Position numbers and translations under genes: made by a program
Shown: positions 25,154 through 34,624 of the stretch, piece after piece
How positions within the stretch are numbered: position 1 is the stretch's first letter
How the letters are laid out: each line of letters begins with the position of its first letter
Assembly (NCBI GenBank): GCA_025149125.1
Contig: CP102272.1
Span: forward strand, 4,030,001 to 4,094,000
Origin: [Clostridium] asparagiforme DSM 15981
Lineage (GTDB): Bacteria; Bacillota; Clostridia; Lachnospirales; Lachnospiraceae
Direction of reading: 5' to 3'
Length of the DNA stretch: 64,000 nucleotides
The notes under the pieces: model-generated
What the model was told of the DNA's origin: nothing
Seen by the model: only the letters and a program-made list of their open reading frames with translations
The model's database searches: none

Positions 25154-27700
25154 TCACATCCCCGTAAACTTCTGTTCAAACAGTTCCGGAAGCATAGGCC
25201 GGCCGAAATAGTAACCCTGTATCAGCTCCACGCCCATCCCCCTCACCGCGCTGTGCTCCTCCTCGGTCTCCACCCCCTCCACGCAGACGCGCATATCCAC
25301 CTGGCGGCAGAGCTGGGCCACCGAGCGGATGAGGGTGGCGTTGTACCCCTCCTCCGTGATTCCCGTCACAAAGCTGCGGTCGATCTTCACCACGTCCGCG
25401 GGAATATTTTTCAGGGAATTCAGGGAGGAATAGCCGGTGCCGAAATCATCCATGGCGACCTTCAGCCCCGCCTCACGGAACCGCCCCATGATTTTGTTGA
25501 CCTGTTTGTCCTCCTTCACCATACAGCTCTCCGTCAGCTCCAGGGTCACATTGGCCGGAGGCAGACCGAACTCCTCCAGCGCGCCCATGACGGCGGGGAA
25601 AACATCCCGCTCCATAAGCTCCACATAGGACAAATTCACGCTGACCATAAAATCCGGGGCAAACCTGCGCCAGAGGCTGCACTGGCGGGCGGCGCTGCGA
25701 AACACCCACTCGCCCAGGCGGCCGATCAACCCGGTCTGCTCCAGAATCGGAATAAACTCCACCGGTGAGACGTCGCCGAACTCGGAGCAATGCCAGCGCG
25801 CCAGCGCCTCCGCCCCGTAGAGGCGGCCGGAACCGGCCCGCACCTGGGGCTGGTAGCAGACGGAAAATCCGACAAAGCCTTGGTCGATGCTCTCCCGCAA
25901 AAGCTCCGCCATCTTCAGGCGGCGCTCCTTTTCCCACAAAATGCTCCTGGAAAACACGGTGGACCGGTTCTTGCCCAGCATCTTGCTGTGTTCCAGAGAA
26001 TAGTTGGCATACTTGATCAGCTCCAGATAATTGTCCGCATCCTTGGGATAGAAGGCCAGCCCTGCGCTCACGGTGCAGAAAAACTTCCGTCCGCCGTACT
26101 CCTGCTGCCGCGTGAACTGGTACTGGATGCGGTTGTACAGGTCCGAGCACTGCTCCTCGTCCCCTCCCAATACAATGATCCCGAACTCATCGCCGTCCAG
26201 CCGGTAGATCCCGGCGTTTTCAGGCAGCACGGCGGCGATCTTCCGGCCGGTCAGGCGCAGCACCTCGTCGCCGAAGGACCGGTCGTAGAGATCGTTGATA
26301 TTCTTGAAAGCGTCCATGTCCAGAATCATGATTCCCAGGCTCTCTACCCGCTCGTCCATCATGTACTTTTTGATGTTGCCCTCAAACTCAAACCGGTTGT
26401 AGAGCCCGGTCATGTGGTCGATCTGGTTGTGCTTGCCCAGGTTGGTGATCATACCTGCGAACATTTCCGGCTCGCCGTTCTCATCCCGCGTCATCCTGCC
26501 CCGGCAGCGCAACCAGATCCAGGACCCCCGCACGTTTCTGGCCCGGTACTCGATGTTGTGATACTCCTCACGGCCGTCGGCGATCTCCTGGTTGCTCTCC
26601 AGGAAGTACAGCTCGTCGTCCGGGTGGATGATGCTGCCCCAGAAGGCGGCGGCATTCTCCACCACCTCCCCGGGCAGCCCGAACTCTTCCACCATGTGGG
26701 GCGAATAGCGGAAGCTGCCGTTCTTCAGGTTGCCGATAAATAGATAATCGTCCGTACCTGCGCTGAGAGCGTCGAACAAATGGTCCTTGTCGTATTCGAA
26801 CTGCCCCGGATCCCCGGACCTGCTGCCGTTTTCCTGCAGGCGCTCCCTGGCCCTGCGGATGTGGTAATCCCGCTTGTTCAGGTACATGATGCGGTCCGCC
26901 TGGCTGATCAGCTCATCCACCGTGAAGCGGTTCTCCGGATAGGCCTCCGCCACCCCGAAACTGAAGGAGGCCTCGTAAAATATGCCGTTCTGCTCCCGCT
27001 GGTCCGCCATGGCCTTCTGCGCCTGAACGATCCTCCGGACAGCGCTGTTTTTGTCCTCACCGGAGAGAATCAGCACGAACTCGTCCCCGCTGAGCCGGAA
27101 CATCAGGTCGCCCGTCCGCAGGCGGGGCTGCAGCACGGCCGAGACGTACTGCAGCAGCCGGTCCCCCTCGCTGTGGCCGTACAGGTCGTTGATCCGCTTC
27201 AGTTCATTGATATCCAGCAGCACCACCGCCATCTGCCGTTTCCCCTCCCGGGCGGCCTTAAGGGCCGTCTCCATCATGGCTTTTCCGGCGCGGCGGTTCA
27301 TCATCTGGGTCAGCTCATCCAGCCCGGCCTCCTCGGTGAGCTTGCGGTATTCCGTCACATCGATGGAATTCTGGACATAGTAATCCCGTCCCTCCCACCG
27401 GATCAGACAGTCGAAATTCTTGTACGTCCAGCCGGTGAGGGTATTCATCTCATCCCACACGCAGCTCTGTTCCCCGCCCATGGCCTGAAGCCGGCGAATC
27501 CGGCAGAAGGGGCAGAGGCCGTCCATGCCGTCCTGCAGCACCTCCCAGCAAATGCGCCCCTCCGGCTCCGCCAGCCCGAAAATGCGCTTCATGTTCTCGT
27601 TTGCATACACGATGCGGTTTGTGACCGTATCCGTAATACAGATATTCGTGTTCAACCCGTCCAACGCAGCCAACAAAAAGGCTCTGTCCAGTTCCTGCAT
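25154..27700 (-). CDS. PAS-GGDEF-PAS-GGDEF-EAL cyclic di-GMP protein
   Basis: A predicted soluble 848-aa protein with five modules: PAS (about 8-118, NICITDTVTNRIVYANENM), a first GGDEF (about 130-290, signature RLSGDEF), a second PAS (about 305-425, FWGSIIHPDDEL), a second GGDEF (about 430-585, RLDGDEF) and a C-terminal EAL (about 595-845). The EAL domain keeps GAEALARW, SVNLSYVE, LELTES, MDDFGTGYSS and VEGVETEE, so phosphodiesterase activity is plausible; both GGDEF signatures have a non-Gly first residue. The start at 27700 is set by AAAGGAAC and the PAS start; 51 extra codons upstream are unlikely. Confidence 0.9.
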   Translation of the reverse strand: MQELDRAFLLAALDGLNTNICITDTVTNRIVYANENMKRIFGLAEPEGRICWEVLQDGMDGLCPFCRIRRLQAMGGEQSCVWDEMNTLTGWTYKNFDCLIRWEGRDYYVQNSIDVTEYRKLTEEAGLDELTQMMNRRAGKAMMETALKAAREGKRQMAVVLLDINELKRINDLYGHSEGDRLLQYVSAVLQPRLRTGDLMFRLSGDEFVLILSGEDKNSAVRRIVQAQKAMADQREQNGIFYEASFSFGVAEAYPENRFTVDELISQADRIMYLNKRDYHIRRARERLQENGSRSGDPGQFEYDKDHLFDALSAGTDDYLFIGNLKNGSFRYSPHMVEEFGLPGEVVENAAAFWGSIIHPDDELYFLESNQEIADGREEYHNIEYRARNVRGSWIWLRCRGRMTRDENGEPEMFAGMITNLGKHNQIDHMTGLYNRFEFEGNIKKYMMDERVESLGIMILDMDAFKNINDLYDRSFGDEVLRLTGRKIAAVLPENAGIYRLDGDEFGIIVLGGDEEQCSDLYNRIQYQFTRQQEYGGRKFFCTVSAGLAFYPKDADNYLELIKYANYSLEHSKMLGKNRSTVFSRSILWEKERRLKMAELLRESIDQGFVGFSVCYQPQVRAGSGRLYGAEALARWHCSEFGDVSPVEFIPILEQTGLIGRLGEWVFRSAARQCSLWRRFAPDFMVSVNLSYVELMERDVFPAVMGALEEFGLPPANVTLELTESCMVKEDKQVNKIMGRFREAGLKVAMDDFGTGYSSLNSLKNIPADVVKIDRSFVTGITEEGYNATLIRSVAQLCRQVDMRVCVEGVETEEEHSAVRGMGVELIQGYYFGRPMLPELFEQKFTGM

Positions 27701-27784
27701 GTTCCTTTCATCTCCCGCCCGCTTAAGGGCATGCGAAGCGGTCCGCGCTATGCCGCAGATCCGCCTCCCCACTCCGTTTGATTC

Positions 27785-27815
27785 CAAAAAAATGGGCCCG
27801 GGAAACGCCGGGCCC
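27785..27815 (-). terminator. Terminator of the ABC exporter operon
   Basis: GGGCCCGG (27794-27801) pairs with CCGGGCCC (27808-27815) around a 6-nt loop. On the minus strand an ATTTTTTT tract follows. It lies 117 nt after the second ABC gene, shortly before the GGDEF/EAL gene. Confidence 0.7.
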
Positions 27816-27931
27816 GCTGCTACCATTATAAGTGATACAACCTCTTTTTGCAAACAGAGAATCCATCAATTTCCAAATCCCAAATCCGGCTTCCCAAACG
27901 CTCCCAAAATCCGGTCACCCCCATCTGCGCC

Positions 27932-29692
27932 CTACTCCCGCGCAAACTGACTGTTGTAAATTTCTGCGTAAAAGCCGTTTTTCTCCAGCAGATCCCCATG
28001 CGTTCCCTGCTCCACAATCCGTCCGGCCCTCATCACCAGAATTCGGTCCGCCTCCCGGATCGTGGAAAGGCGGTGGGCCACGATAAAGCTGGTGCGCCCC
28101 TCCATCATGCGGGAAAACGCTTTCTGGATGCGGATCTCCGTGCGGGTGTCAATGGAGGAGGTGGCCTCGTCCAGGATCAGCATGGGCGGCAGACAGAGCA
28201 TCACCCGGGCGATGCACAGCAGCTGCTTCTGTCCCTGGGAAAGGTTGCCGCCGTCCTCGCCGATCACCGTGTCGTAGCCCTGCGGCATACGCTTGATAAA
28301 GCTGTAGGCATGGGCCTCCCTGGCCGCCTGAACGATCTCCTCCTCCGTGGCATCCGGCTTCCCGTAAGCGATGTTCTCCCGGATGGTGCCGGACTTCAGC
28401 CAGGTCTCCTGGAGCACCATGCCAAAGTTGGTGCGCAGGCTCTTGCGCGTCACGTTCCGCACGTCGTGTCCGTCCACCTGAATGGAACCGCTGTCCACAT
28501 CGTAGAACCGCATGAGCAGATTGATCACCGTGGTCTTACCGCAGCCGGTGGGGCCCACGATGGCGATCCGCTGGCCGGGCTTCACCGAGAGGTTTAAGTC
28601 CTCGATCAGCTTCACCGACGGATCATAGGAGAAATTCACCTGTTTTAAATCCACCTGCCCCGCAACGTTCTGCAGCTTCACCGCATCCTTTGGCTCCTCC
28701 GGGAAGGGTTCCTGATCGATCAGCTCGAATACCCGGGCCGCGGAGGCCAGCGCGTTCTGCAGCTCCGTCACTACGCCGGAAATCTCGTTAAAGGGCTTGG
28801 TGTACTGGTTGGCGTAGCTTAAAAAGCTGGTCAGCTGTCCTACGGTGAGGATTCCCCGGATCGCGCCGTAGGAACCGGCGATTCCCACCGCCGCGTAGAC
28901 CATGCTGTTGACGAACCGTGTGGCCGGGTTGGTGATGGAGGAGAAAAATGTGGCCTGCATGCTGTAGCCCGCCAGGCGGCTGTTGATCTCCTCAAAGGTT
29001 TTCTGGGCCCGGTCCTGATAACCGAAGGCCTGAACCACCTTCATATTCCCCAGCATCTCGTCGGTCAGCCCGGTCAGCTCGCCCCTGGTCTCCGACTGGT
29101 GTTTGAACATGATGTAGGTGCGTTTGGCGATAAAGCTGGCCACGAACAGGGATACCGGCGTCAGGGCCACCACCACGATGGTGATCCAGGGGTTGATGGA
29201 GAGCATGAACAGCAGCGTCCCCAAAATCGTCAGCACGCCGGTGAACAGCTGGGTGAAACCCATGAGCAGCCCTTCCGAGAACTGGTCGATATCCGCAATG
29301 ATGCGGCTGATCAGATCCCCCGAGGAGTGGGAATCGATATAGCGCAGGGGCAGTACCTCCAGCTGGTTGAATGCCCGGGTCCGAACATCCTTTACCACCC
29401 GGTAGGTGATCTTGTTGTTGATGTGGTTCATCAGCCACTGGAACACCGAGGTGAAGGCCACCGCGATGAGGATCACCCTCAGAATCCGAAGCAGTCCCCC
29501 AAAGTCCACATTTCCCTGCCCGACTATGCGGTCCACCGCCCGTCCGGTCAGAATGGGCACATACAGCGTCAGGGCCACGGTGGCCACGGCCATGGTCAGG
29601 GAAAATGCCACCCACAGGCGGTATTCCCGGATATAGGTCAAAATCCGGCGCAGCGTTTTTGCGCTTTTGTTTGTCTCCTGATTACTGCTCAT
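27932..29692 (-). CDS. ABC exporter half-transporter, canonical ATPase subunit
   Basis: A 586-aa type IV ABC exporter: six membrane helices in residues about 20-315, then an ATPase with Walker A IVGPTGCGKTT, signature NLSQGQKQ (the usual LSGGQ is LSQGQ here), Walker B MLILDEATSS with the catalytic Glu, and switch His in VAHRLST. Its start overlaps the upstream partner by 11 nt with GAGGAGGTGG as ribosome site, so a heterodimer is likely, like BmrCD, LmrCD or TM287/288. Substrate is unknown: drugs, peptides or lipids are all possible. Confidence 0.93.
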   Translation of the reverse strand: MSSNQETNKSAKTLRRILTYIREYRLWVAFSLTMAVATVALTLYVPILTGRAVDRIVGQGNVDFGGLLRILRVILIAVAFTSVFQWLMNHINNKITYRVVKDVRTRAFNQLEVLPLRYIDSHSSGDLISRIIADIDQFSEGLLMGFTQLFTGVLTILGTLLFMLSINPWITIVVVALTPVSLFVASFIAKRTYIMFKHQSETRGELTGLTDEMLGNMKVVQAFGYQDRAQKTFEEINSRLAGYSMQATFFSSITNPATRFVNSMVYAAVGIAGSYGAIRGILTVGQLTSFLSYANQYTKPFNEISGVVTELQNALASAARVFELIDQEPFPEEPKDAVKLQNVAGQVDLKQVNFSYDPSVKLIEDLNLSVKPGQRIAIVGPTGCGKTTVINLLMRFYDVDSGSIQVDGHDVRNVTRKSLRTNFGMVLQETWLKSGTIRENIAYGKPDATEEEIVQAAREAHAYSFIKRMPQGYDTVIGEDGGNLSQGQKQLLCIARVMLCLPPMLILDEATSSIDTRTEIRIQKAFSRMMEGRTSFIVAHRLSTIREADRILVMRAGRIVEQGTHGDLLEKNGFYAEIYNSQFARE

Positions 29693-31439
29693 CCCGTTCC
29701 ACCTCCTCTTTCGACAGCTGGGAGAGACAGATCTCCCGGTACACGCTGCAATCCCGCAGCAGCTCCCGGTGGGTTCCCTGGCCTGCGATGCGCCCGTCGT
29801 CCAGCACCAGGATGCGGTCCGCCTGCTTGATGGAGGCGGCGCGCTGGGACACGATGAACACGGTCATGCTACCCGTACCCCGGCGGATGGCCGACCGCAG
29901 TCTGGCATCCGTGGCAAAGTCCAGGGCCGAGGCGCTGTCGTCCAGGATCAGGATATCCGGCTTGCGCACCAGAGCTCTGGCGATGGTCAAACGCTGGCGC
30001 TGGCCGCCGGAGAGGTTCTTGCCCTCCTGGCTGATAAACAGCTCCAGCCCATCGCCCTTCTGGTCCACAAACTCCCGGGCCTGGGCGATATCCAGGGCCC
30101 GGTAAATGTCCTCGTCGGAGGCGTCCGCCCTGCCCCAGCGCATGTTGTCCCGCAGGGTGCCCTTAAAGAGCACGGCCCGCTGGGGCACCACGCCGATGCG
30201 GGAGCGCAGGCCGTTCTGGGTGTATTCCCGCACGTCCCGGCCGTTCACCGCCACCCTGCCCCGGGTGGCCTCGTAGAACCGCGGGATCATGTTCACCAGC
30301 GTGGATTTGCCGGAGCCGGTACCGCCGATAATTCCGATGGTCTCGCCCGGCTCCGCCCGGAAGGTGATGTCCTCCAGCGCAGGCTCCTTGGCCCCGGCGT
30401 ACACGAAGTCCATGTGGTCGAATTCCACCATGGGAACCCGGGATGGCGCGGCGGCCGGCGACGCGCTGCCCCCGGCGAAGCTTCCGTCCTCGATGCTGCT
30501 CTTCACCCGGAACACGCTGTCCACCCGGTTCATGCAGGCCATGGCCTTGGAGATCAGGATGATCAGGTTGGCCATCTTGATCAGCTCCGCCAGAATCTGG
30601 GACATATAGTTGACCAGAGCGATCACCTTCCCCTGAGAGATAACCCCGGCGTCCACCTGGCAGCCGCCGGTCCAGACCACGGCCACAATGGCCAGGTTGA
30701 TGATCACATAGGTCACGGGATTGAGAAGCGCCGATATCTTGCCCACGAACACCTGGATTTTTACCAGCAGGCTGTTCTCCTCCTCAAAGGCCACGGTCTC
30801 GTTCTTCTGCCGGTTGAAGGCACGGATCACCCGCACGCCCAGCAGATTCTCCCGGGTGGTCAACAGCACCCGGTCCAGCTGGCGCTGCACCTTTTTGTAC
30901 AACGGCATACTGACGAGCAGAATTCCGAACACCACGATGCAGAGCACCGGAATCGTCACCGCAAACACCATAGCCGTCCGCACGTCCACGGTAAATGCCA
31001 TGAGCATGGCGCCGAACACCACAAAGGGAGACCGCAGCAGCAGGCGCAGGGTCATGTTCACCCCGTTCTGCACCTGGTTGATGTCGCTGGTCATACGGGT
31101 GATCAGCGTGGAGGTCCCCACCGTGTCGATCTCGGCGTAGGACAGAGAGCCGATGTGGGCGAACAGGTCGTTTCGCAGGCTGGTGGCCGCGCCCACGGAA
31201 GCCTTGGCGGCGAAATACTGGGCGGTCAGGGAACAGGCCAGACCGATGACGCCTAACAGCACCAGCAGGCCCCCCATCCTGATCACATAGCCCACATCCC
31301 GGTTGTGGATGCCCACGTCCACCATGCGCGCCACCACCAGGGGCACGAACAGCTCGAAGCTGGCCTCCAGCATCTTGAACAGCGGCCCCAGAATGCTCTC
31401 TTTCTTGTAATGTTTCATGTAACTCAGCAAACGTTTCAT
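29682..31439 (-). CDS. ABC exporter half-transporter with degenerate Walker B
   Basis: A 585-aa partner of the exporter: six membrane helices (about 15-310), then ATPase with Walker A IIGGTGSGKST, canonical signature NLSGGQRQ, and Walker B ILILDDSASALD, where the catalytic Glu is Asp. The switch His is also replaced, as VSQRAAS. This is the non-hydrolytic site pattern of asymmetric heterodimeric exporters. The start at ATG 31439 follows GGAGG; nine upstream codons are excluded. The operon is divergent from a LysR gene 126 nt away, a possible regulator. Confidence 0.93.
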   Translation of the reverse strand: MKRLLSYMKHYKKESILGPLFKMLEASFELFVPLVVARMVDVGIHNRDVGYVIRMGGLLVLLGVIGLACSLTAQYFAAKASVGAATSLRNDLFAHIGSLSYAEIDTVGTSTLITRMTSDINQVQNGVNMTLRLLLRSPFVVFGAMLMAFTVDVRTAMVFAVTIPVLCIVVFGILLVSMPLYKKVQRQLDRVLLTTRENLLGVRVIRAFNRQKNETVAFEEENSLLVKIQVFVGKISALLNPVTYVIINLAIVAVVWTGGCQVDAGVISQGKVIALVNYMSQILAELIKMANLIILISKAMACMNRVDSVFRVKSSIEDGSFAGGSASPAAAPSRVPMVEFDHMDFVYAGAKEPALEDITFRAEPGETIGIIGGTGSGKSTLVNMIPRFYEATRGRVAVNGRDVREYTQNGLRSRIGVVPQRAVLFKGTLRDNMRWGRADASDEDIYRALDIAQAREFVDQKGDGLELFISQEGKNLSGGQRQRLTIARALVRKPDILILDDSASALDFATDARLRSAIRRGTGSMTVFIVSQRAASIKQADRILVLDDGRIAGQGTHRELLRDCSVYREICLSQLSKEEVERDEQ

Positions 31440-31565
31440 TATATCCTCCGGATTTCTGAAGATCATTGTATTTTAGCGCTCTGTCTGGTATTATAGCATA
31501 GGAAAAACCATATTTAAAATATTTGTTTAGTATGGATACCATACGGACTTCATATAGGAGGCGCC

Positions 31566-32456
31566 ATGAATTTAAAGCAGATGGAATATTTCACCGCCAT
31601 TGTGGGCGAGGGCAGCATTTCCGGCGCGGCCCGCTCGCTCCATATCTCCCAACCCCCTCTGAGCGCCCAGATGCGCCAGCTGGAGGAGGAGCTGGGCGTC
31701 ACGCTCTTCGACCGGGGGTCCCGCGCCATCCGGCTGACCGAGGCGGGCCGCCTGTTCTACAACCGGGCCGTCAGCATCCTGGAGATGACAAAGGCCGCCA
31801 GAAAGGAGCTTAAGCAGCTGGAGGAAGGGCTGTTGGGCACGCTGCGCCTGGGGATGATCTCCTCCGTGGAGACCCAGGGAATCATTACCAGTATTGCCTC
31901 GTTCCGGCGGCGTTATCCCGGGATGTCCTTTCGCATCAGCGAGGGAAACACCTATCAGCTCCTTGACAAGCTGACCACCGGGCAGATCGACGCCGCCCTG
32001 GTGCGCACCCCGTTTCCCGAAGAGTCCTTCGACTGCCGTTATCTGACGGAGGAGCCCATGCTGGCCGTGGGCAGAGCGGACTTCTTCCCGGCGGACTGCG
32101 GGCCGAAGCTTCCCTTAAAGGACCTGGCGGCTCTGCCCCTGATCATCTACCGCCGCTGGGAATCCGTGCTCGGCCGGATGTTCCCCCATCCCCAGCCCGA
32201 ATACCTCTGCGTCAACGACGACGCGCGGACCAGCCTGATGTGGGCCGCCTCCGGGGTGGGCGTTGCGGTGGTTCCGGCCTCCATCGTAAACGGCGGGCAG
32301 TCCACCCCCTTCCCTCTGACCGCCAAGATCATAAGCTCCCCGCCCCTCACCAGCACCATTGCCCTGGTGAAACTGAAAAATGCCGGCCTCTCCGCGGTAG
32401 GCCAGCATTTCTTCCAGTCGTTTCAGGTGCCGGAGCACGGCGAAAGCGCGGGCTGA
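31566..32456 (+). CDS. LysR-family transcriptional regulator
   Basis: A 296-aa LTTR: N-terminal HTH (1-60) MNLKQMEYFTAIVGEGSISGAARSL, then a periplasmic-binding-like effector domain (about 90-290). It is divergent from the ABC exporter pair, which makes it the likely controller of that operon and of itself; no effector can be inferred. AGGAGG precedes the start. The following BrkB gene is convergent, 14 nt away. Confidence 0.92.
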   Translation: MNLKQMEYFTAIVGEGSISGAARSLHISQPPLSAQMRQLEEELGVTLFDRGSRAIRLTEAGRLFYNRAVSILEMTKAARKELKQLEEGLLGTLRLGMISSVETQGIITSIASFRRRYPGMSFRISEGNTYQLLDKLTTGQIDAALVRTPFPEESFDCRYLTEEPMLAVGRADFFPADCGPKLPLKDLAALPLIIYRRWESVLGRMFPHPQPEYLCVNDDARTSLMWAASGVGVAVVPASIVNGGQSTPFPLTAKIISSPPLTSTIALVKLKNAGLSAVGQHFFQSFQVPEHGESAG

Positions 32457-32470
32457 GGCGCAGCTTCCCA

Positions 32471-33313
32471 TCACAGCCCCTTCCCCTCCTCGCTCCGGAA
32501 GATTTCCAGGTAATAATTCAGCTCCGCGCCGAAAAACAGCACGCAGATACAGCCGTACAGCCACAGCATGAGCAGCACAATGGCGGTCAGGCTCCCGTAC
32601 ATATAGGAAAAGTTGCTTCCGCCAAACAGCTTAAAATACAGGGAAAACGCCATTGAGAACAAAATCCAGCCCGCGGTGGTGAACATGGCGCCCGGGAGCT
32701 GGGACTTTAACGAAAGCTTCCGGTCCGGCACATAGGTGTAAATCCCTGCGAACACGAACATAAAAAACGCCAGCGCCAGCAGCGTGCGCAGGCTTATGAT
32801 GTGCTGGGTCACCCGGGCGATCAGCGGGAACTGGCGCAGCACGAAATTCTGAATCGTGGTGCCGAACACCAGAAGGCCCAGGGACAACACGCACACCAGA
32901 ATGAACACAATCGTGTATCCGGCGCAGATCAGCCGCTTCACAATGTACCAGCGCTTCTCCACCTTTCCCTGCACCCGGTTCAAGCCCTTTGCGATGCTCA
33001 TCATGCCTCTGGACGAGGACCACAGAGCCGTGACGGCGGTGACGGAGATCATGGTGGCCGGCGACTTTAACGACAGGTCGCTGATCACGCGGAAGGCCAC
33101 GGACTTATAGCCCACCGGGACCAGGGCGAGTATAAACTCCATCAGCTCCCCCTGGCTGACGCTGGGCACGATCTGCACCACCGTGAGCAGCAGCATGATA
33201 AATGGAAATGCCGCGATGATGGTAAAGAACGAGGCCTGGGCTGCATAGACCGTCATCTCATCCGCGGCGAATTTATCGTAAATCTGCTTGATCCTGATTA
33301 TCAATCTGACCAT
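32471..33313 (-). CDS. YihY/BrkB-family membrane protein
   Basis: A 280-aa membrane protein with about six helices. The N-terminal MTVYAAQASFFTIIAAFPFIMLLL and the later VTAVTALWSSSRGMMSIAKGLN are hallmarks of the UPF0761/BrkB family. Function is unclear; older links to RNase BN were withdrawn. It has its own promoter on the minus strand (33356-33384) and is convergent with the LysR gene. Confidence 0.9.
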   Translation of the reverse strand: MVRLIIRIKQIYDKFAADEMTVYAAQASFFTIIAAFPFIMLLLTVVQIVPSVSQGELMEFILALVPVGYKSVAFRVISDLSLKSPATMISVTAVTALWSSSRGMMSIAKGLNRVQGKVEKRWYIVKRLICAGYTIVFILVCVLSLGLLVFGTTIQNFVLRQFPLIARVTQHIISLRTLLALAFFMFVFAGIYTYVPDRKLSLKSQLPGAMFTTAGWILFSMAFSLYFKLFGGSNFSYMYGSLTAIVLLMLWLYGCICVLFFGAELNYYLEIFRSEEGKGL

Positions 33314-33355
33314 AAACTACCCCTTAACATTTCCTTTGATGCGAATATTATAAAG

Positions 33356-33384
33356 ATATTAGCACAGCGCAGGAAAAATAGCAA
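33356..33384 (-). promoter_or_regulatory. Promoter of the BrkB gene
   Basis: On the minus strand: TTGCTA (33379-33384), a 17-nt spacer and TAATAT (33356-33361), about 43 nt ahead of the BrkB start. Confidence 0.55.
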
Positions 33385-33389
33385 GGCGG

Positions 33390-33668
33390 TTACGAATCCC
33401 AGGTTTCCCGGAATTCACTCTCCCGGATCACAGGAATCTCCTCCACCTCCATGTGTTCGATGCGGATGAAATGTCCGCTCTCAAGCCCCTGGATCAGGCG
33501 TCCGATGGCCGCGGGATCGCCCTGGACCTCCATCTCCACATCGCCGTCCCATAAATTTTTCACCCAGCCGGTCAGGCCCAGCGGTCTGGCCAGATAGCAG
33601 GCTGTGTACCGAAACCCCACGCCCTGAACCCTCCCGGAAAAAATAATATGCTTTCTGACTTTCTCCAT
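33390..33668 (-). CDS. acyP: Acylphosphatase
   Basis: A 92-aa enzyme that hydrolyses carboxyl-phosphate bonds. The active-site loop GRVQGVGFR (catalytic Arg) and the Asn in GWVKNLWDGDVE are both present, and length fits the family. AAAGGAG lies 9 nt before ATG 33668. It lies 30 nt downstream of the four-helix membrane protein gene and in the same direction, so cotranscription is likely. Confidence 0.95.
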   Translation of the reverse strand: MEKVRKHIIFSGRVQGVGFRYTACYLARPLGLTGWVKNLWDGDVEMEVQGDPAAIGRLIQGLESGHFIRIEHMEVEEIPVIRESEFRETWDS

Positions 33669-33698
33669 TGACCGCCGCTCCTTTCACCGATTCCCGGA

Positions 33699-34322
33699 TT
33701 ACCGCTCCGGGGTTGCTCGCAGGTTCTCCTCAACCGCCTCCGTAAGCTGCCGCAGGCGGTTGAACGTGAGGATCATGCCCGAGAACAGGATCACCGCCAC
33801 GCAGCCCCACACGGTCAGCCGCTGCCGGTCGATCACCCGCATATCTTCCAGATATTTTTCGCTGGACACCCGGAAATTTTCATCGATCAGGTTCTGGGCA
33901 CAGAGCTTCTGTTGTTCCAGAAGCTCCAGCGAGGCGGACACGGCCTGATCTCCGTCCGTCTCCCGCCACAGGCGTTCCTGTCTGCGCTGGAAATCGCCGA
34001 TCTGCTGTACATATCCGATCAAACGCTCGCTGTCCGCGGCCAAAACCGCCATATCCTGCAAATTCTGTTCCAGCCTTCCGCTCTGCTCCCGGTAAGCTTC
34101 CCCGCGCCCATCCTGAGAGCCGCCCGCTCCAAGGGCATGCTCCAGGCCTAACAAGTTTTCATAAATGTGTGCGGCGCAAAAATTCCGCTCCGTCATGTGT
34201 TTCAGCTGCTTTTGCTCCGACGACCGGTTCAGGACCAGCAGGACGCCGGACAGCAGAATCGCGCACAACATGACCAGAAACAGAATCAGCAGCTCCCGCA
34301 CCGCCCGTTTTGTTCTAAACAT
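33699..34322 (-). CDS. Orphan membrane four-helix-bundle sensor-like protein
   Basis: A 207-aa protein: membrane segment about 11-31, an extracellular helical region of about 130 residues with heptad-like Leu/Gln patterning (LIGYVQQIGDFQRRQERLW), then a second membrane segment (about 170-190) and a short cytoplasmic tail ending LRQLTEAVEENLRATPER. This is the layout of a chemoreceptor or kinase input module, but no HAMP, kinase, GGDEF or MCP output follows. I do not recognise a family. It might work as an accessory to the chemoreceptor or cyclases nearby, or be a truncated sensor. The small-RNA region lies upstream. Confidence 0.6.
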   Translation of the reverse strand: MFRTKRAVRELLILFLVMLCAILLSGVLLVLNRSSEQKQLKHMTERNFCAAHIYENLLGLEHALGAGGSQDGRGEAYREQSGRLEQNLQDMAVLAADSERLIGYVQQIGDFQRRQERLWRETDGDQAVSASLELLEQQKLCAQNLIDENFRVSSEKYLEDMRVIDRQRLTVWGCVAVILFSGMILTFNRLRQLTEAVEENLRATPER

Positions 34323-34577
34323 TCCGATCCCCTGATTTTCATCTGCGTATTAACAAAAATTTAACGCTTATCTATGATATTATGCCATATTTTTTGGAAA
34401 ACCGCCAGATAAAATTTGAAAATCCCCCGGCAAAAACTCCCCCCGCCCAGCCGGACAATCCGGTGTGCGGTAAACTGCCCCTTAACGCCCCGGAAATTTA
34501 ATCATTTTTCCGGCCTCTGCCAGCCTGGGCCTCGGAATCCGTCATCATTTTTCATAGAAACTTTTTCCCATTTTTTG
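34323..34577. other. Non-coding gap before the tandem small-RNA genes
   Basis: No gene is supported in this part of the 606-bp gap. The sequence holds C-rich stretches (around 34413-34450) and a short hairpin GCCGGACAATCCGG-like element near 34449. A decayed additional copy of the downstream C-rich RNA was considered, but no promoter-terminator pair is convincing. Confidence 0.5.
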
Positions 34578-34583
34578 AAAGTT

Positions 34584-34619
34584 TGTGCACACTTTTTTTA
34601 ACCGCTGTGCTATTATAAT
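34584..34619 (+). promoter_or_regulatory. Promoter of small RNA copy 1 with TGTGCACA palindrome
   Basis: TATAAT (34614-34619) is a consensus -10. At 17-nt spacing the -35 position reads ACTTTT, far from TTGACA. The palindrome TGTGCACA (34584-34591) is centred about 38 nt ahead of the predicted start and is conserved in copy 2, so an activator or alternative factor may bind here (inference). Confidence 0.6.
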
Positions 34620-34624
34620 GGTGT

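Noticed and set aside
29769..31256. 495-codon plus-strand open frame rich in His and Gln
   Set aside because: Antisense to an ABC transporter with all ATPase motifs; shadow.
34413..34470. A third, decayed copy of the C-rich RNA
   Set aside because: It is C-rich and has a small hairpin, but shows neither the 57-nt core, the TGTGCACA element nor a U-tract.
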